Origin: Clostridia bacterium
GTDB taxonomy: Bacteria; Bacillota; Clostridia; Oscillospirales; Butyricicoccaceae
Direction: 5' to 3'
DNA: 34,865 bases
NCBI GenBank assembly: GCA_017455565.1
Contig: JAFSZV010000050.1
Span: 1-34,865, forward strand
Positions 16,322 through 24,583 of the stretch are shown here, piece by piece (the stretch's first letter is position 1; each line of letters opens with the position of its first letter). The notes beneath the pieces are model-generated. The model searched no databases and had not been told where the DNA came from. It saw only the letters and a list, made by a program, of their open reading frames with translations. A program made the position numbers and the translations under genes.

Positions 16322-17266
16322 ATGGCAATCGATCACGCAAAAACCTATCAAAAGTATATCGACGAGGAGCTGGCCGCAGCTTCCGGCACCGAGTGGATGG
16401 CCGCAGACAACGGCAACGTCCGCTGGTGCGGCGGCGGCGACGTGGAGGTGGCGACCATGAGCACCACTGGCCTGGGCAACTATGACAGCACCAAGACCGA
16501 CGGCAGCGCCTATCCCACCGGGGCCGTGACCAGCGTTTGGACCCCCTATACGCTGGCTATGGATCGCGGCGTTAAATTCGCGCTGGATCACACTGCTCCT
16601 GAGGATGTGAGCTTTGCCGCCAGCGCCGAAAACGTGGTGCGCGAGTTTGCCCGCGTTCAGCTTGCAAGGGAGCAGGACACCTATCGTATCAACAAGCTGT
16701 ATGCGCTGGCCAACGCCGACACCGACCACAAGGCCACCCACATCCAGACCATGGATCCCCAGAGTGACAACGCGGTGGAGAAGCTGTGCGGTCTGATGCA
16801 GACGCTGGAGAACGACAGCGAACGTTCCGGCGGCTTTGTGGCCATGGTGGCCGCCAATCTTAAGACCGCTTTTCTGCAGGCTGCCGCCGACGACTACAAC
16901 AGCATCACCTTTGAACAGAAGGTGGACATCAACGGCGTGACCTATGAGCATGTAATGATGCTCAATGACCTGCCCTGCATCTTTGTTCCCTCCGGCAGAA
17001 TGCACACCGCTATCGCCGTGCAGACCGGCCGCGGCCAGCAGACCGCCGGCGGCATTCTGGAGGGCTCCGGTTCCAAAGACATCTATGCCGTCGTCGTGGC
17101 CTGCGACGCCCCCATGGCCATCGCAAAAATTGACAGCCTCAAACAGTTTGGCCCCGAGGAGAATCAGCTATTTGACGGCACCGCCATTCAGGCCCGTTAT
17201 TTCTATGATCTGTTGGTGCCCGCCGACAAGATCGTGACCATCGGCGCTCTGGTGGAGGGCGAATAA
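16322..17266 (+). CDS. Phage coat (major capsid-like) protein
   Basis: A 314-residue protein beginning MAIDHAKTYQKYIDEELAAASG, an opening typical of coat proteins that begin 'MA-I--A--Y---ID' in Bacillota prophages and PBSX-like elements. The body has long alternating alpha/beta stretches without membrane segments and ends in a beta-rich part (YFYDLLVPADKIVTIGALVEG). The assignment rests on this resemblance and on position in front of connector and tail genes; I cannot exclude a particle-associated non-capsid role. The ATG at 16322 has AAGGAGG 10 nt upstream; an ATG at 16286, also with a good binding site (AAAGGAG, 6 nt spacing), would add 12 residues. No scaffold, protease or portal gene precedes it. 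Confidence 0.7.
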   Translation: MAIDHAKTYQKYIDEELAAASGTEWMAADNGNVRWCGGGDVEVATMSTTGLGNYDSTKTDGSAYPTGAVTSVWTPYTLAMDRGVKFALDHTAPEDVSFAASAENVVREFARVQLAREQDTYRINKLYALANADTDHKATHIQTMDPQSDNAVEKLCGLMQTLENDSERSGGFVAMVAANLKTAFLQAAADDYNSITFEQKVDINGVTYEHVMMLNDLPCIFVPSGRMHTAIAVQTGRGQQTAGGILEGSGSKDIYAVVVACDAPMAIAKIDSLKQFGPEENQLFDGTAIQARYFYDLLVPADKIVTIGALVEGE

Positions 17267-17607
17267 TGAGCATCCGCTTTGCTGAGGAGGGCAGACAGCG
17301 CGTTTTGGCGAAGGCCGGCGCGCTGGCCGGTATGGAAGAGCTGCCTCAGGAGGCGGAGACGCTGCTGGAGGCGGTGGTATGCGGCGCCGCGGCCCTGTGC
17401 AACCGGGAAGATATCCCGGAGGGGATGGAATGGCCGCTGGCGATTTTGCTGTCGCGGGCGCTGCGTGACGGGACAGAGCGCCCCGTCACGACAGTGAAGC
17501 GGGGCGATACACAGATCACCTATGGCCCGGAAGAACTTCCCGCGCGGGTACTGCTGAGTCCCTTCGTCAGACTGGGGATGCCGAAAGGCGGGTGCCGCTG
17601 TGGATGA
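17266..17607 (+). CDS. Head-tail connector-like protein (YqbG/gp6 type)
   Basis: A 113-residue mostly helical protein with a GGCRCG end. Its position between coat and stopper proteins, its size and its helical N-terminal half (QEAETLLEAVVCGAAALCNRE) fit the small head-completion/connector proteins (gp6/gp15, YqbG) that attach to the portal. The family assignment is by context and weak similarity. Its ATG overlaps the coat stop by one base (TAATG), so it is translationally coupled. No portal gene exists in the window for it to dock onto. Confidence 0.5.
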   Translation: MSIRFAEEGRQRVLAKAGALAGMEELPQEAETLLEAVVCGAAALCNREDIPEGMEWPLAILLSRALRDGTERPVTTVKRGDTQITYGPEELPARVLLSPFVRLGMPKGGCRCG

Positions 17608-17950
17608 GAGAAAAGCGATCCTTGCCACGCTGACCGACCGGGCGGCGGTGTTCCGCAGGGTGCGGTCGGGCGCGGGATATGACACGGAGCAGGTCTATAC
17701 CGACCTGCCCTGTGCCCTTTCGAGGAATTATCAGGGCGGACGGCCCAGACTGACCGGGGAGATGGAGGGCGTCGCGGAAAGCGGGTTTTTCTTGATGCTC
17801 TATCTTCCCGCGGGGACGGCGCTTTTGGCGGGCGACCGGGCGGAGGTGTTGCGGGAGGGCGTAAAATACGCCGGTATTTGCAGCGCGGCCATGCAGTATC
17901 CGTCTTATGCCGTCGCGTCCATGGAAGTTCAGGAGGTGATTCCGCTGTGA
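17600..17950 (+). CDS. Head-closure/stopper-like protein (YqbH/XkdH type)
   Basis: 116 residues, beta-rich (DLPCALSRNYQG, FFLMLYLPAGTALLAGDRAEV), with the 'LPAGT-L--GD-----G--Y' pattern seen in phage head-closure proteins that plug the connector and join it to the tail. It starts with GTG at 17600, overlapping the previous gene by 8 nt; no ATG is available in the frame near there. The next gene overlaps it by four bases (GTGA). Confidence 0.6.
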   Translation: MDERKAILATLTDRAAVFRRVRSGAGYDTEQVYTDLPCALSRNYQGGRPRLTGEMEGVAESGFFLMLYLPAGTALLAGDRAEVLREGVKYAGICSAAMQYPSYAVASMEVQEVIPL

Positions 17951-18396
17951 TCGGACTTTCGGAGCTGGCGGCCGGACTGGCCGGATATCTGACGGCGGAG
18001 ACTGGCGTCGCGGCTTTTGCGGGACGGGTGGAAAACCCCGTGTATCCCTGCTGTCTGGTGGAGGCGGCGGGAAAGACCCGCGCTGGGACGCGGCAGTTGG
18101 AGCGGAGCGTGACGGTGACGCTGGTGTGCTACGGCTCCCGCCGGAGGGAGCGGGAGGAAGGATTGCAGCTTTTGGACCGGATGGAGGCGGCCGTGGCCGG
18201 AGGGTTTACCGTTGGCGGACGGCGATTTTGTCCGAAGGAGATCGAAAGCTGCATCAACGGGAAAGAGCTGCCGCAGGTCCGATTTACGCTGGAGTTTTAC
18301 GACGTGCCCTACGGGAAAACTGAGACAGAGCCCGAAAGCGGCGCGGAGACCATGGGGTCGCTGGCGCTGCGTTGGGACGCGGAAAAGGAGGAATGA
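17947..18396 (+). CDS. Tail terminator-like protein (DUF6838 type)
   Basis: 149 residues starting with GTG at 17947 that overlaps the previous stop (GTGA). Residues 1-125 show the alpha/beta plan of tail terminator/tail completion proteins (ELAAGLAGYL, CLVEAAGKTRAG, VTVTLVCYG, VRFTLEFYDVPY), which cap the finished tube and join it to the head. The last 25 residues are acidic (ETEPESGAETMG, DAEKEE). It lies directly before the sheath gene, as in PBSX-type operons. The family name is recalled, not searched. Confidence 0.65.
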   Translation: MIGLSELAAGLAGYLTAETGVAAFAGRVENPVYPCCLVEAAGKTRAGTRQLERSVTVTLVCYGSRRREREEGLQLLDRMEAAVAGGFTVGGRRFCPKEIESCINGKELPQVRFTLEFYDVPYGKTETEPESGAETMGSLALRWDAEKEE

Positions 18397-18399
18397 GAG

Positions 18400-19449
18400 A
18401 TGGGCTTGCCCCAGATCATGATCAATTTTAAAACGGCGGGCGGAACGGCCGTCCGCCGGAGCGCCCGGGGACAGGCGGTGCTGCTTCTGGAGGGGGAAGA
18501 GCGCGGGAACGTATGCTTTCTCTTACCAGAGCAGGCCGAGCGGGCAAACCTGAGTCAGCGAGCGGCAAAACTGGTGAAGCTCTGTTTTTTGGGGAATCCG
18601 GCCAGAGTGTGGCTGGCGACCTATCTCGCCGGAGAAGAGCAGGCGGCGCTGGCGGCCTGTGAAAAGAACGCGGAGGGCGGCTGGCTGTGCGCCCCCGATA
18701 TGCAGGCCGAGACGGTGAGCGCCTTTGTCCGCGCGGGACGCGCGGAAGGAAAGCCGCTGCGCGCCGTGGTGTCTACGGCGGGCGATCCTGACTGCGCCGG
18801 CGTGGTCAATCTGACGACCCAAGGGATCAGGATCCTGCTGGACAGCGAGGCGGAGGACATTGCCGCAGCAGATTACTGCGCCCGTGTGGCGGGGTTGCTG
18901 GCGGGGCTCTCGCTGCGGCAGAGCGCCACTTATCATGCGCTTCCGGAAGTGACGGAGTTCACTCCAAGCGTCGATCCGGCGGGCGATATCCAGCGGGGCC
19001 GGCTGATCCTGGACAGGGGAAGCGAGGGCGCTCGCATCGCAAGGGCGGTGACCAGTCTGGTCACGCTGACGGACAGCGGGGAGGAGGCGCTGAAAAAGAT
19101 CAAGATCGCGGAAGGGATTGATCTGATTCGCGCCGATATCCGCAGCATCTTTGAAAGCGAATATGTGGGAAAGGTGCTCAACGACTACGACTCCAAGCTG
19201 CTTTTGGTGACGGCGGTCAACAGCTATTTTGCAGGGCTGACGGGCAGCGTACTGGATACGGGACGCAAAAACCAGGCCTATGTGGACTATGAGGCGCAGA
19301 AGGCGTGGCTTGAGAGCCGGGGCGTGGACACCGAGCGGATGACCGAGACCGAGATCCTTTCGGCCAACACCGGCAGCCAGGTCTTTTTGAAGGCCAGCGT
19401 GCGGTTTGCCGACGCCATGGAGGATCTGGTATTTGACATCACCATGTAA
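18400..19449 (+). CDS. xkdK: Contractile tail sheath protein (XkdK type)
   Basis: 349 residues. The sheath fold is indicated by the start MGLPQIMINFKTAGGTAVRRSARG, the central region, and the C-terminal domain (VDPAGDIQRGRLIL, VTSLVTLT, KKIKIAEGIDLIRADIRSIF, SPQVFLKASVRFADAMEDLVF-like end), which matches XkdK/diffocin-type sheaths. It is shorter than PBSX XkdK (about 466) and close to the compact sheaths near 350 residues. The subunits should wrap the tube and contract on firing. AAGGAGG precedes the ATG by 8 nt. Its presence makes this a myovirus-type, contractile particle. Confidence 0.9.
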   Translation: MGLPQIMINFKTAGGTAVRRSARGQAVLLLEGEERGNVCFLLPEQAERANLSQRAAKLVKLCFLGNPARVWLATYLAGEEQAALAACEKNAEGGWLCAPDMQAETVSAFVRAGRAEGKPLRAVVSTAGDPDCAGVVNLTTQGIRILLDSEAEDIAAADYCARVAGLLAGLSLRQSATYHALPEVTEFTPSVDPAGDIQRGRLILDRGSEGARIARAVTSLVTLTDSGEEALKKIKIAEGIDLIRADIRSIFESEYVGKVLNDYDSKLLLVTAVNSYFAGLTGSVLDTGRKNQAYVDYEAQKAWLESRGVDTERMTETEILSANTGSQVFLKASVRFADAMEDLVFDITM

Positions 19450-19461
19450 AGGAGGGAAAGC

Positions 19462-19911
19462 ATGGCGGGATTTTATGCAAATCGAGTGCTTTCCGGATCG
19501 TTTGCGGAGATCTGGATCGACGGAAACCGCATCGCGGAGGCCAGCGGCATTCAGATGACCGTGAAGCTGCAGCGCAGCGACGTGCAGATCGGGATGGACG
19601 TAGATTCCAAGATCACCGGCTGGAAGGGCGAAGGACAGCTTAGGCTGCGGCAGGTGTTCAGCCGGTTTTTTGACATCGTGGAGGGCGCCGGAGAGGGGCG
19701 CGATATCCGCGTGACCATCACCACCGCACTGAAGGATCCGGATAGCATGAACGGCGAAGAGGAGCGGTACAGCGTGGACAACGTGGCGCTGGACAGCCTG
19801 CCGCTGGTGAATTACGCCACCGGAAAGGTGAACGAGCAGGTGGTGCCTTTTCGCTTTTTGCCCAGTGAGCTCAAGCAGCTTTCGGCCATCAATCTGACGG
19901 AGGTGGCCTGA
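19462..19911 (+). CDS. xkdM: Tail tube protein (XkdM type)
   Basis: 149 residues with the signature of XkdM/DUF2001-type tube proteins: NRVLSGSFAEIWIDGNRIAEASGIQ at the start, then VQIGMDVDSKITGWKGEGQLRLRQ and the C-terminal strands VNEQVVPFRF. The protein forms the inner tube inside the sheath. AAAGGAGGG precedes the ATG by 6 nt. The sheath-tube pair is in the standard order, and the next gene overlaps by one base. Confidence 0.92.
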   Translation: MAGFYANRVLSGSFAEIWIDGNRIAEASGIQMTVKLQRSDVQIGMDVDSKITGWKGEGQLRLRQVFSRFFDIVEGAGEGRDIRVTITTALKDPDSMNGEEERYSVDNVALDSLPLVNYATGKVNEQVVPFRFLPSELKQLSAINLTEVA

Positions 19912-20483
19912 TGAGCACCGCGGCCCAGTGGGCGCAGGCGCTGGCCGGGGAGAGCGAGGAGCGGTTCGTTCTGACCTTTGACCGGCTGGGGCTGGAGGCC
20001 GAGTGCCGCTTGCTGCGGTCGGGCGAGGTGGAGGAATGCCGCCGGATGGGAGGCGAACGCGGGCTGCGCTATGCCGTGTATCTGTCCTGCGACGCTTTGC
20101 GGGAAGCGGGCGAGAGCCTGCGGAAGCAGGGCGTGTTGGCGGGCAGCTTCGATATCACCGAGCGGCTGGCCTATGCCGATATTCTGGCGGCTGGCAGCGC
20201 TATCCTCCAGCGTAGCGGCGCCGGAAGCGCCCGTGTCCGCCTGTCGGACGAAAACACGGGAAAAGAAAGAACGCCTCTTGCGGCGCAGGAGGAAACGGAC
20301 TTTTTTCAGACAGAGGATCCGGCGGAGACTGTCTGGCAGGAGAACGGTTGGGAAGACATCCGTGCCGCGGAACGGCCCGGACGAATCGCAGATGAGACGC
20401 AGCGGGAGGACGGAGAGGATCACGTTTGGGAAATGGCGCGAATCTTTGCGGACCGGCTGGCGGCCGCGGCCGACAACCTGTGA
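19911..20483 (+). CDS. Tail assembly chaperone (XkdN type) with acidic C-terminal extension
   Basis: 190 residues. Position directly after the tube gene and the N-terminal 115 residues (ALAGESEERFVLTFDRLGLEAECRLLRSGEVEEC) fit XkdN-like tail assembly chaperones, which hold tape-measure protein during tail building. Residues about 120-175 form a Glu/Asp-rich, low-order extension (KERTPLAAQEETDFFQTEDP). XkdN is usually near 145 residues. I saw no obvious slippery site leading to an extended product. The striking point is what follows: 21 nt later comes the LysM gene, not a tape-measure gene. Confidence 0.65.
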   Translation: MSTAAQWAQALAGESEERFVLTFDRLGLEAECRLLRSGEVEECRRMGGERGLRYAVYLSCDALREAGESLRKQGVLAGSFDITERLAYADILAAGSAILQRSGAGSARVRLSDENTGKERTPLAAQEETDFFQTEDPAETVWQENGWEDIRAAERPGRIADETQREDGEDHVWEMARIFADRLAAAADNL

Positions 20484-20504
20484 CGGCGGGCGGAAGGAGG
20501 AAGT

Positions 20505-21143
20505 ATGGCGCAGAAGACAAGAATGATGGTCCTGCGGCGGGGCGACGAGGACGACAGCCAGCGGCTAGTGCTGCCGGTGAACCCGAAGGATGTGGTGATC
20601 TCGCGCCCCCAGAACACGCTGAGCTATGTGACCGTGCGGGGAGAAACCGTTCACGCCGCCCGGGGAAGCGGACTGACGCAGGTGAGCCTGGAAACCTTTT
20701 TGCCGGCGGAGGGCTCGCCCTTTTACAGCGGAAGCAGTCCCTTGGAAGGACTGGCGATGTTGCGGCAATGGGAACGGGAAGGCGTGCCCGTGCGGCTGCT
20801 GATCTCGGGGACGGATATCGATGATCTGTTTTTGATCGTGGGCCTGCGGCAAAAGCTGCGGGAGGGCGACGAAGATTTGGGGATCGGCATCGACCTGAAG
20901 GAATATAAATTCGTGACGATGGCGGAAACGGACGTTTTGGGCGGAGAGACCGCCGGCGGGCTGTATCAGCGGGCGGACGAAAGAAGCACGCCCGCCGTTT
21001 ACGTCACGGGCGAGGGAGAAGACCTCTGGGCGGTGGCGCGGCGGTATCTGGGCGACGGGAGCCGCTGGAAGGAACTGGCAGAGAAAAACGGCATCAGCGA
21101 TCCGCACGGTCTTTCTGGGGGAAAGGAGATCTATCTCGCATGA
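20505..21143 (+). CDS. xkdP: LysM-containing tail/baseplate protein (XkdP type)
   Basis: 212 residues. The N-terminal part (LVLPVNPKDVVISRPQNTLSY, FLPAEGSPFYSG) and middle (VRLLISGTDIDDLFLIVGLR) match XkdP/gp53-like proteins of contractile tails. Residues about 165-212 are a LysM-type module (EDLWAVARRYLGDGSRWKELAEKNGI), which in particles helps place the baseplate on the tube. GGAAGGAGG precedes the ATG by 5 nt, a clean start. It normally sits right after the tape measure; here that gene is absent. Confidence 0.88.
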   Translation: MAQKTRMMVLRRGDEDDSQRLVLPVNPKDVVISRPQNTLSYVTVRGETVHAARGSGLTQVSLETFLPAEGSPFYSGSSPLEGLAMLRQWEREGVPVRLLISGTDIDDLFLIVGLRQKLREGDEDLGIGIDLKEYKFVTMAETDVLGGETAGGLYQRADERSTPAVYVTGEGEDLWAVARRYLGDGSRWKELAEKNGISDPHGLSGGKEIYLA

Positions 21144-21886
21144 GGATATGGCTGAATGAGCGTGAGATTACGGGGTTGTGTACCCGGGTGATCGTAGATA
21201 AAAATATCGATGCTGCGGGAGCAGAGGCCCGCGTGCGCGCCGTCTGCGTACCGGAGAACAGCAAGTTTCCGCGGATCGATCCGGCCTGCGGTGACCGGGT
21301 GACGGTGGAGGATGGCGGCGAGACGGCCTTTACCGGATGGGTGAGGACCGTAAGATATGACGCCGTCGCCCTGATGCTGGAGATTGAATGTCTGGATCCG
21401 GCCGCACTGCTGGCGCGGAGCGAATGCTGGGAGGCCTATACGGGAACGGCGGCTGAGATCACAAGGCAGATCTGCGGGAGATGCGGGCTTGAGACAGGAG
21501 AAGTCTGGGAGGCGGAGAAGCGCCTTCGTCTGCCCGCCTGCGCGGGGAGAAGCGCGTTCCACGCCATTCGGAAGCTGTATGACGGCGCGTGCGTGGTGGA
21601 TTTTTGGAACGGCGCGGTGAATGTCCGCCCTACAGGGGTATATCGCGGTATGCTGCAGAGCGGACGGTTGTGCGGGCTGACGGCCGGAAACACGGAGGAT
21701 GCCGAAGGCAACGTGATTCGGCAGGCAAGGCTCACTGTTACGGGGCGAAGCACCGTGCGCTGCGGCGAGATCCTAGAGCCGGATAAGCCGATGATGGGAG
21801 TTTTTGGAATCTATCAGGTGACGCAGGTCCGCCAGAAATGGGAAAAGGGGCTGGTCACGACGGAACTGGGGATGGTGAGCGTATGA
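21140..21886 (+). CDS. xkdQ: Baseplate hub protein (XkdQ type)
   Basis: 248 residues, overlapping xkdP by 4 nt (ATGA). The beta-rich N-terminus (RIWLNEREITGLCTRVIVDKN), the segment PACGDRVTVEDGGETAFTGWV and the following domain resemble the XkdQ/gp27-like hub that closes the tube end. It is shorter than XkdQ (about 320), lacking some of the C-terminal part. It should form the central hub with the DUF2577 protein downstream. Confidence 0.8.
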   Translation: MRIWLNEREITGLCTRVIVDKNIDAAGAEARVRAVCVPENSKFPRIDPACGDRVTVEDGGETAFTGWVRTVRYDAVALMLEIECLDPAALLARSECWEAYTGTAAEITRQICGRCGLETGEVWEAEKRLRLPACAGRSAFHAIRKLYDGACVVDFWNGAVNVRPTGVYRGMLQSGRLCGLTAGNTEDAEGNVIRQARLTVTGRSTVRCGEILEPDKPMMGVFGIYQVTQVRQKWEKGLVTTELGMVSV

Positions 21887-22131
21887 CGCAGGACCCTTTT
21901 TACCGAATCGCGGCGCTGATGATGGAGTCCCGCCGCCGGGAGTTGGGGACGGCTGTGCTGGAATGCGCGGCGGAGGCGCGGTTTTTGATGGAGGGAGCCG
22001 CCGTGCGGGCGGCTGTCTTGCCGGAGGGAATGACGCTGACGGCGGCGGATGAGGGAAAGCGATATGTCTGCCTGACCGGAGAGGACGGATTGATTCCCCT
22101 GTGCGCGCTGGCGGAAGAAAGGATGGAGTGA
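21883..22131 (+). CDS. DUF2577-family baseplate protein (XkdR type)
   Basis: 82 residues, starting at ATG 21883 that overlaps the hub stop (ATGA). Short beta strands (AVRAAVLPEGMTLTAADEGKRYVCL) fit the small DUF2577/XkdR protein next to the hub, an OB-like ring in contractile baseplates. Assignment comes from size and its fixed place between XkdQ and DUF2634. Confidence 0.65.
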   Translation: MTQDPFYRIAALMMESRRRELGTAVLECAAEARFLMEGAAVRAAVLPEGMTLTAADEGKRYVCLTGEDGLIPLCALAEERME

Positions 22132-22132
22132 G

Positions 22133-22546
22133 ATGGCTTTGTTTTACGTTCGGAACCGGGCGTCGCTGCCGGTGATGAAGGAGATCGCCGTGGATTTTGT
22201 CACCGGAAGGCCTGTTTTGGATGAAACGGGCGACTTTCGGTACGTCACCGGGCTGGAGGCGGTAAAGGTCTGGGTGTGGCGGGCGCTGCAGGCGGATAAC
22301 GTGCGGTTTGCCTACAGCGCGCATACGGACAGCTACGGCCATCAGATGGACAGACTGACCGGACTGACCCTGCCGGAGGCCGAGAGCCGCCTGGCGCGGA
22401 TGGTGCGGGAGACGCTGGGGGTCTGTCCTTATATCACGGGGGCGGAGCAGTTCCGCTTCACCAGAGAGGAGAGCACGCTGCGGGCGTCTTTTCTCGTGAG
22501 AACGGTATACGGAACCTTGACGGCGGAAAGTGAGATGGAACGATGA
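22133..22546 (+). CDS. DUF2634/gp25-like baseplate wedge protein (XkdS type)
   Basis: 137 residues with the gp25/DUF2634 plan: VDFVTGRPVLDETGDFRYVTGLEAVKVWVWRAL, followed by YSAHTDSYGHQMDRLTG, a signature of XkdS-like wedge proteins that join sheath and baseplate. The start is one base after the previous stop. The next gene overlaps by 4 nt. Confidence 0.82.
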   Translation: MALFYVRNRASLPVMKEIAVDFVTGRPVLDETGDFRYVTGLEAVKVWVWRALQADNVRFAYSAHTDSYGHQMDRLTGLTLPEAESRLARMVRETLGVCPYITGAEQFRFTREESTLRASFLVRTVYGTLTAESEMER

Positions 22547-23334
22547 ACAACGATTTTGAAAGCATCCTCAGGCGGCTCCGCGACGGCGTGGGCAACGGCG
22601 TGAGCACCATGGAAGGCACCTTTGCCGGCGACATCCTGCAGGCGGTGGCGGCGGAGCTGGCCAGAGTCTGGTCGCAGGAGATCGACACCGTGACCCAGCG
22701 CGGCTTCGTGGCCACGGCGGAGGGCGAGTGGCTGGACGCCGCCTGCGCGGACCTGGGCGTGACTCGCAAGAGCGGGGAAAGCGACGACAGGCTGCGGGCC
22801 CGGGCGCTGGCGGCGCTGCGGCAGAGCGCGGCCAGCGGGAACGAAGCGGACTATGTGGCGTGGACCATGTCTGTAGAAGGCGTGAGCGCCGCCATGGCCG
22901 TGCCGCTGGCACGGGGAAACGGCACGGTGGACGTGTATTATATTCCCGAGGGCGAGGGCTCGGCCGCGCTGCAGGAGCAGGTGGAGGAGTATCTGGCGGG
23001 CGTTCGTCCCGTGGGGGCCGACGTGGCGGTGCAGGAGGCCGGGGCTGTGACGGTGAACACAAGCGCCGCAGTGCTGCGGGACGGAAGCATTTCGCTGGAA
23101 CAGATCCGCAGGCAGATGGAAGAAAAGCTGGAGGAATATCTGGCGCAGGTCCGTCTGACGGATCGGGGAAGTCTGATCAGCCGGAACCGGCTGATCGGGC
23201 TGATGATGCAGTGCGACGGCGTGGCAGACGTTTCGTCTGTGACGGTGAACGGACAGGCGGACAATCTTTCGCTGCCGGCGGGAAGTTATGGCGTGCCGGG
23301 GAGCGTTGTCTTGACGGAGGTTACAAATGGCTGA
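22543..23334 (+). CDS. xkdT: Baseplate J-like wedge protein (XkdT type)
   Basis: 263 residues with the gpJ/XkdT signature: N-terminal GDILQAVAAELARVWSQEIDTV helix, TAEGEWLDAACADLGVTRK, SGNEADYVAWTM, and GVSAAMAVPLARGNGTVDVYYIPEG. It forms the baseplate wedge core. It is shorter than XkdT (about 350), as in other compact elements. It overlaps the neighbours by 4 and 8 nt. Confidence 0.9.
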   Translation: MNNDFESILRRLRDGVGNGVSTMEGTFAGDILQAVAAELARVWSQEIDTVTQRGFVATAEGEWLDAACADLGVTRKSGESDDRLRARALAALRQSAASGNEADYVAWTMSVEGVSAAMAVPLARGNGTVDVYYIPEGEGSAALQEQVEEYLAGVRPVGADVAVQEAGAVTVNTSAAVLRDGSISLEQIRRQMEEKLEEYLAQVRLTDRGSLISRNRLIGLMMQCDGVADVSSVTVNGQADNLSLPAGSYGVPGSVVLTEVTNG

Positions 23335-23869
23335 CATCAAACGGACCCTGCCGCCCGGCGTGGGCAGAACCTTCGGGATCGGGACGATCCTGGAGAGCAT
23401 CGACGGAGAACTGAACGCGCTGGAGGAAGAGGCGCGGGCTGCCTGCGGGCGGCTTTCGGTGGAAAATGCTGATGAAGCTGGGGCGGCGCTTTGGGAAACG
23501 GAGTTGGGTCTCGGGCATCCAGAGGAGCTTTCGCTGCAGGCGAGGAAGGTGCTGCTTCGGATGGCGCTGGAAGAGCGGAGCACCTGTACGCCGGAACGGC
23601 TCACACAGGATCTCAGCCAGATGTTGGAGGGAGAAATCACCGTAACGGAGGACTTTTCCAATTACGCGCTGCAGGTGTATGCGCAGATCACAAACTTTAC
23701 CGTGCCCAGCATGGGGGCGGTGGAACGCGCCCTGCGGAAGCTGGCGCCCGCGCATCTGAACTGCACGCTGCATGCGTCGGCAAGCCTGACGGGAAATGAG
23801 GCGCCGGGACGGCTGATCCATGCGGGCATTCGAATGAAGATCTATACCACGGAGGAGAATGCAGAATGA
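23327..23869 (+). CDS. YmfQ/DUF2313-family tail protein (XkdU type)
   Basis: 180 residues. LPPGVGRTFGIGTILESIDGELNALEEE at the start and the central ERSTCTPERLTQDLSQMLEGEITV match the DUF2313/YmfQ (gp48-like) proteins that attach fibres to the wedges. It overlaps baseplate J by 8 nt and the fibre gene by 4 nt. Confidence 0.82.
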   Translation: MADIKRTLPPGVGRTFGIGTILESIDGELNALEEEARAACGRLSVENADEAGAALWETELGLGHPEELSLQARKVLLRMALEERSTCTPERLTQDLSQMLEGEITVTEDFSNYALQVYAQITNFTVPSMGAVERALRKLAPAHLNCTLHASASLTGNEAPGRLIHAGIRMKIYTTEENAE

Positions 23870-24573
23870 GATTGACGGGAACTTATACCGCCGCCGGAGC
23901 GGAGATGACGGCGCAGGCGCTGGCCGCCGGCAGTGGACTGACCATCACCAGAGTGGAGGCCGGCGCGGGAACGACGGCCGCGAGCGCCACGGCGCTGGCA
24001 AACATCTGCCAGACGCCCACGCTGATGCGCAAGCAGGCCGGAAACGGCGCCTGCGTGCTGGAGGTGCTGCTCAACAGCGGAGATGCGCAGGCGGCGTATA
24101 CCCTTCGGGAGCTGGGCGTGTATGCCAGACTGGGAAATGGGACAGAAAAGCTGTATCAGATCTTTCGGCTGGACGAAGGACTGAGCATTGAGCCGCAAAC
24201 CGATCTGGGGATCACCTTTTATCTGACGGAGCGGATCCTTCCGGCAGAGACGGTGCAGGTGGTGCTGGCGCAGGAGGGCTATATTACGGCGGAAAGCTGC
24301 AGCAGCGCCATTTCGGACACTGCGGCGGAGTCTGCCGCGGCGCTGAACGCCCACGAAACGGCCGCAAGCGCCCATCAGGCGCTGTTCAACGAAAAGGCCA
24401 ACGCAAGTCACACCCATTCGGCCGGCAATATTACGGCGGGCACCTTTGGCGGACGAATGGTGGCGCCGGCCGATACGGCCTATACCACCGCGCAGGTGCG
24501 GAATATCGTGCTGTCCACGGCTAGCCCTTCCGGCGGAAGCAACGGCTGCGTCTGGCTGAAATACGAGGCTTGA
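23866..24573 (+). CDS. Tail fibre protein
   Basis: 235 residues. The first 140 resemble the N-terminal attachment part of phage tail-collar/fibre proteins (YTLRELGVYARLGNGTEKLYQIF, LGITFYLTERILPAETVQVVL). After that comes an Ala-rich helical shaft (AISDTAAESAAALNAHETAASAHQ) and a His-rich segment (ASHTHSAGNITAGTFGG) like the H-x-H metal-binding, trimer-forming motif of long fibres. Its end is short, with no recognisable receptor-binding domain; the next protein may complete the tip. Confidence 0.78.
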   Translation: MRLTGTYTAAGAEMTAQALAAGSGLTITRVEAGAGTTAASATALANICQTPTLMRKQAGNGACVLEVLLNSGDAQAAYTLRELGVYARLGNGTEKLYQIFRLDEGLSIEPQTDLGITFYLTERILPAETVQVVLAQEGYITAESCSSAISDTAAESAAALNAHETAASAHQALFNEKANASHTHSAGNITAGTFGGRMVAPADTAYTTAQVRNIVLSTASPSGGSNGCVWLKYEA

Positions 24574-24583
24574 GGCACCGGAT

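Noticed and set aside
19911..20505. Programmed frameshift at the end of the chaperone gene leading to a second product
   Set aside because: No clear slippery heptamer with a following long frame was found; contractile XkdN-type chaperones are not known to require one.
22429..23661. 410-codon open frame on the minus strand in the tail operon
   Set aside because: It is antisense to baseplate J and DUF2313 genes, which have clear motifs and overlapping starts.
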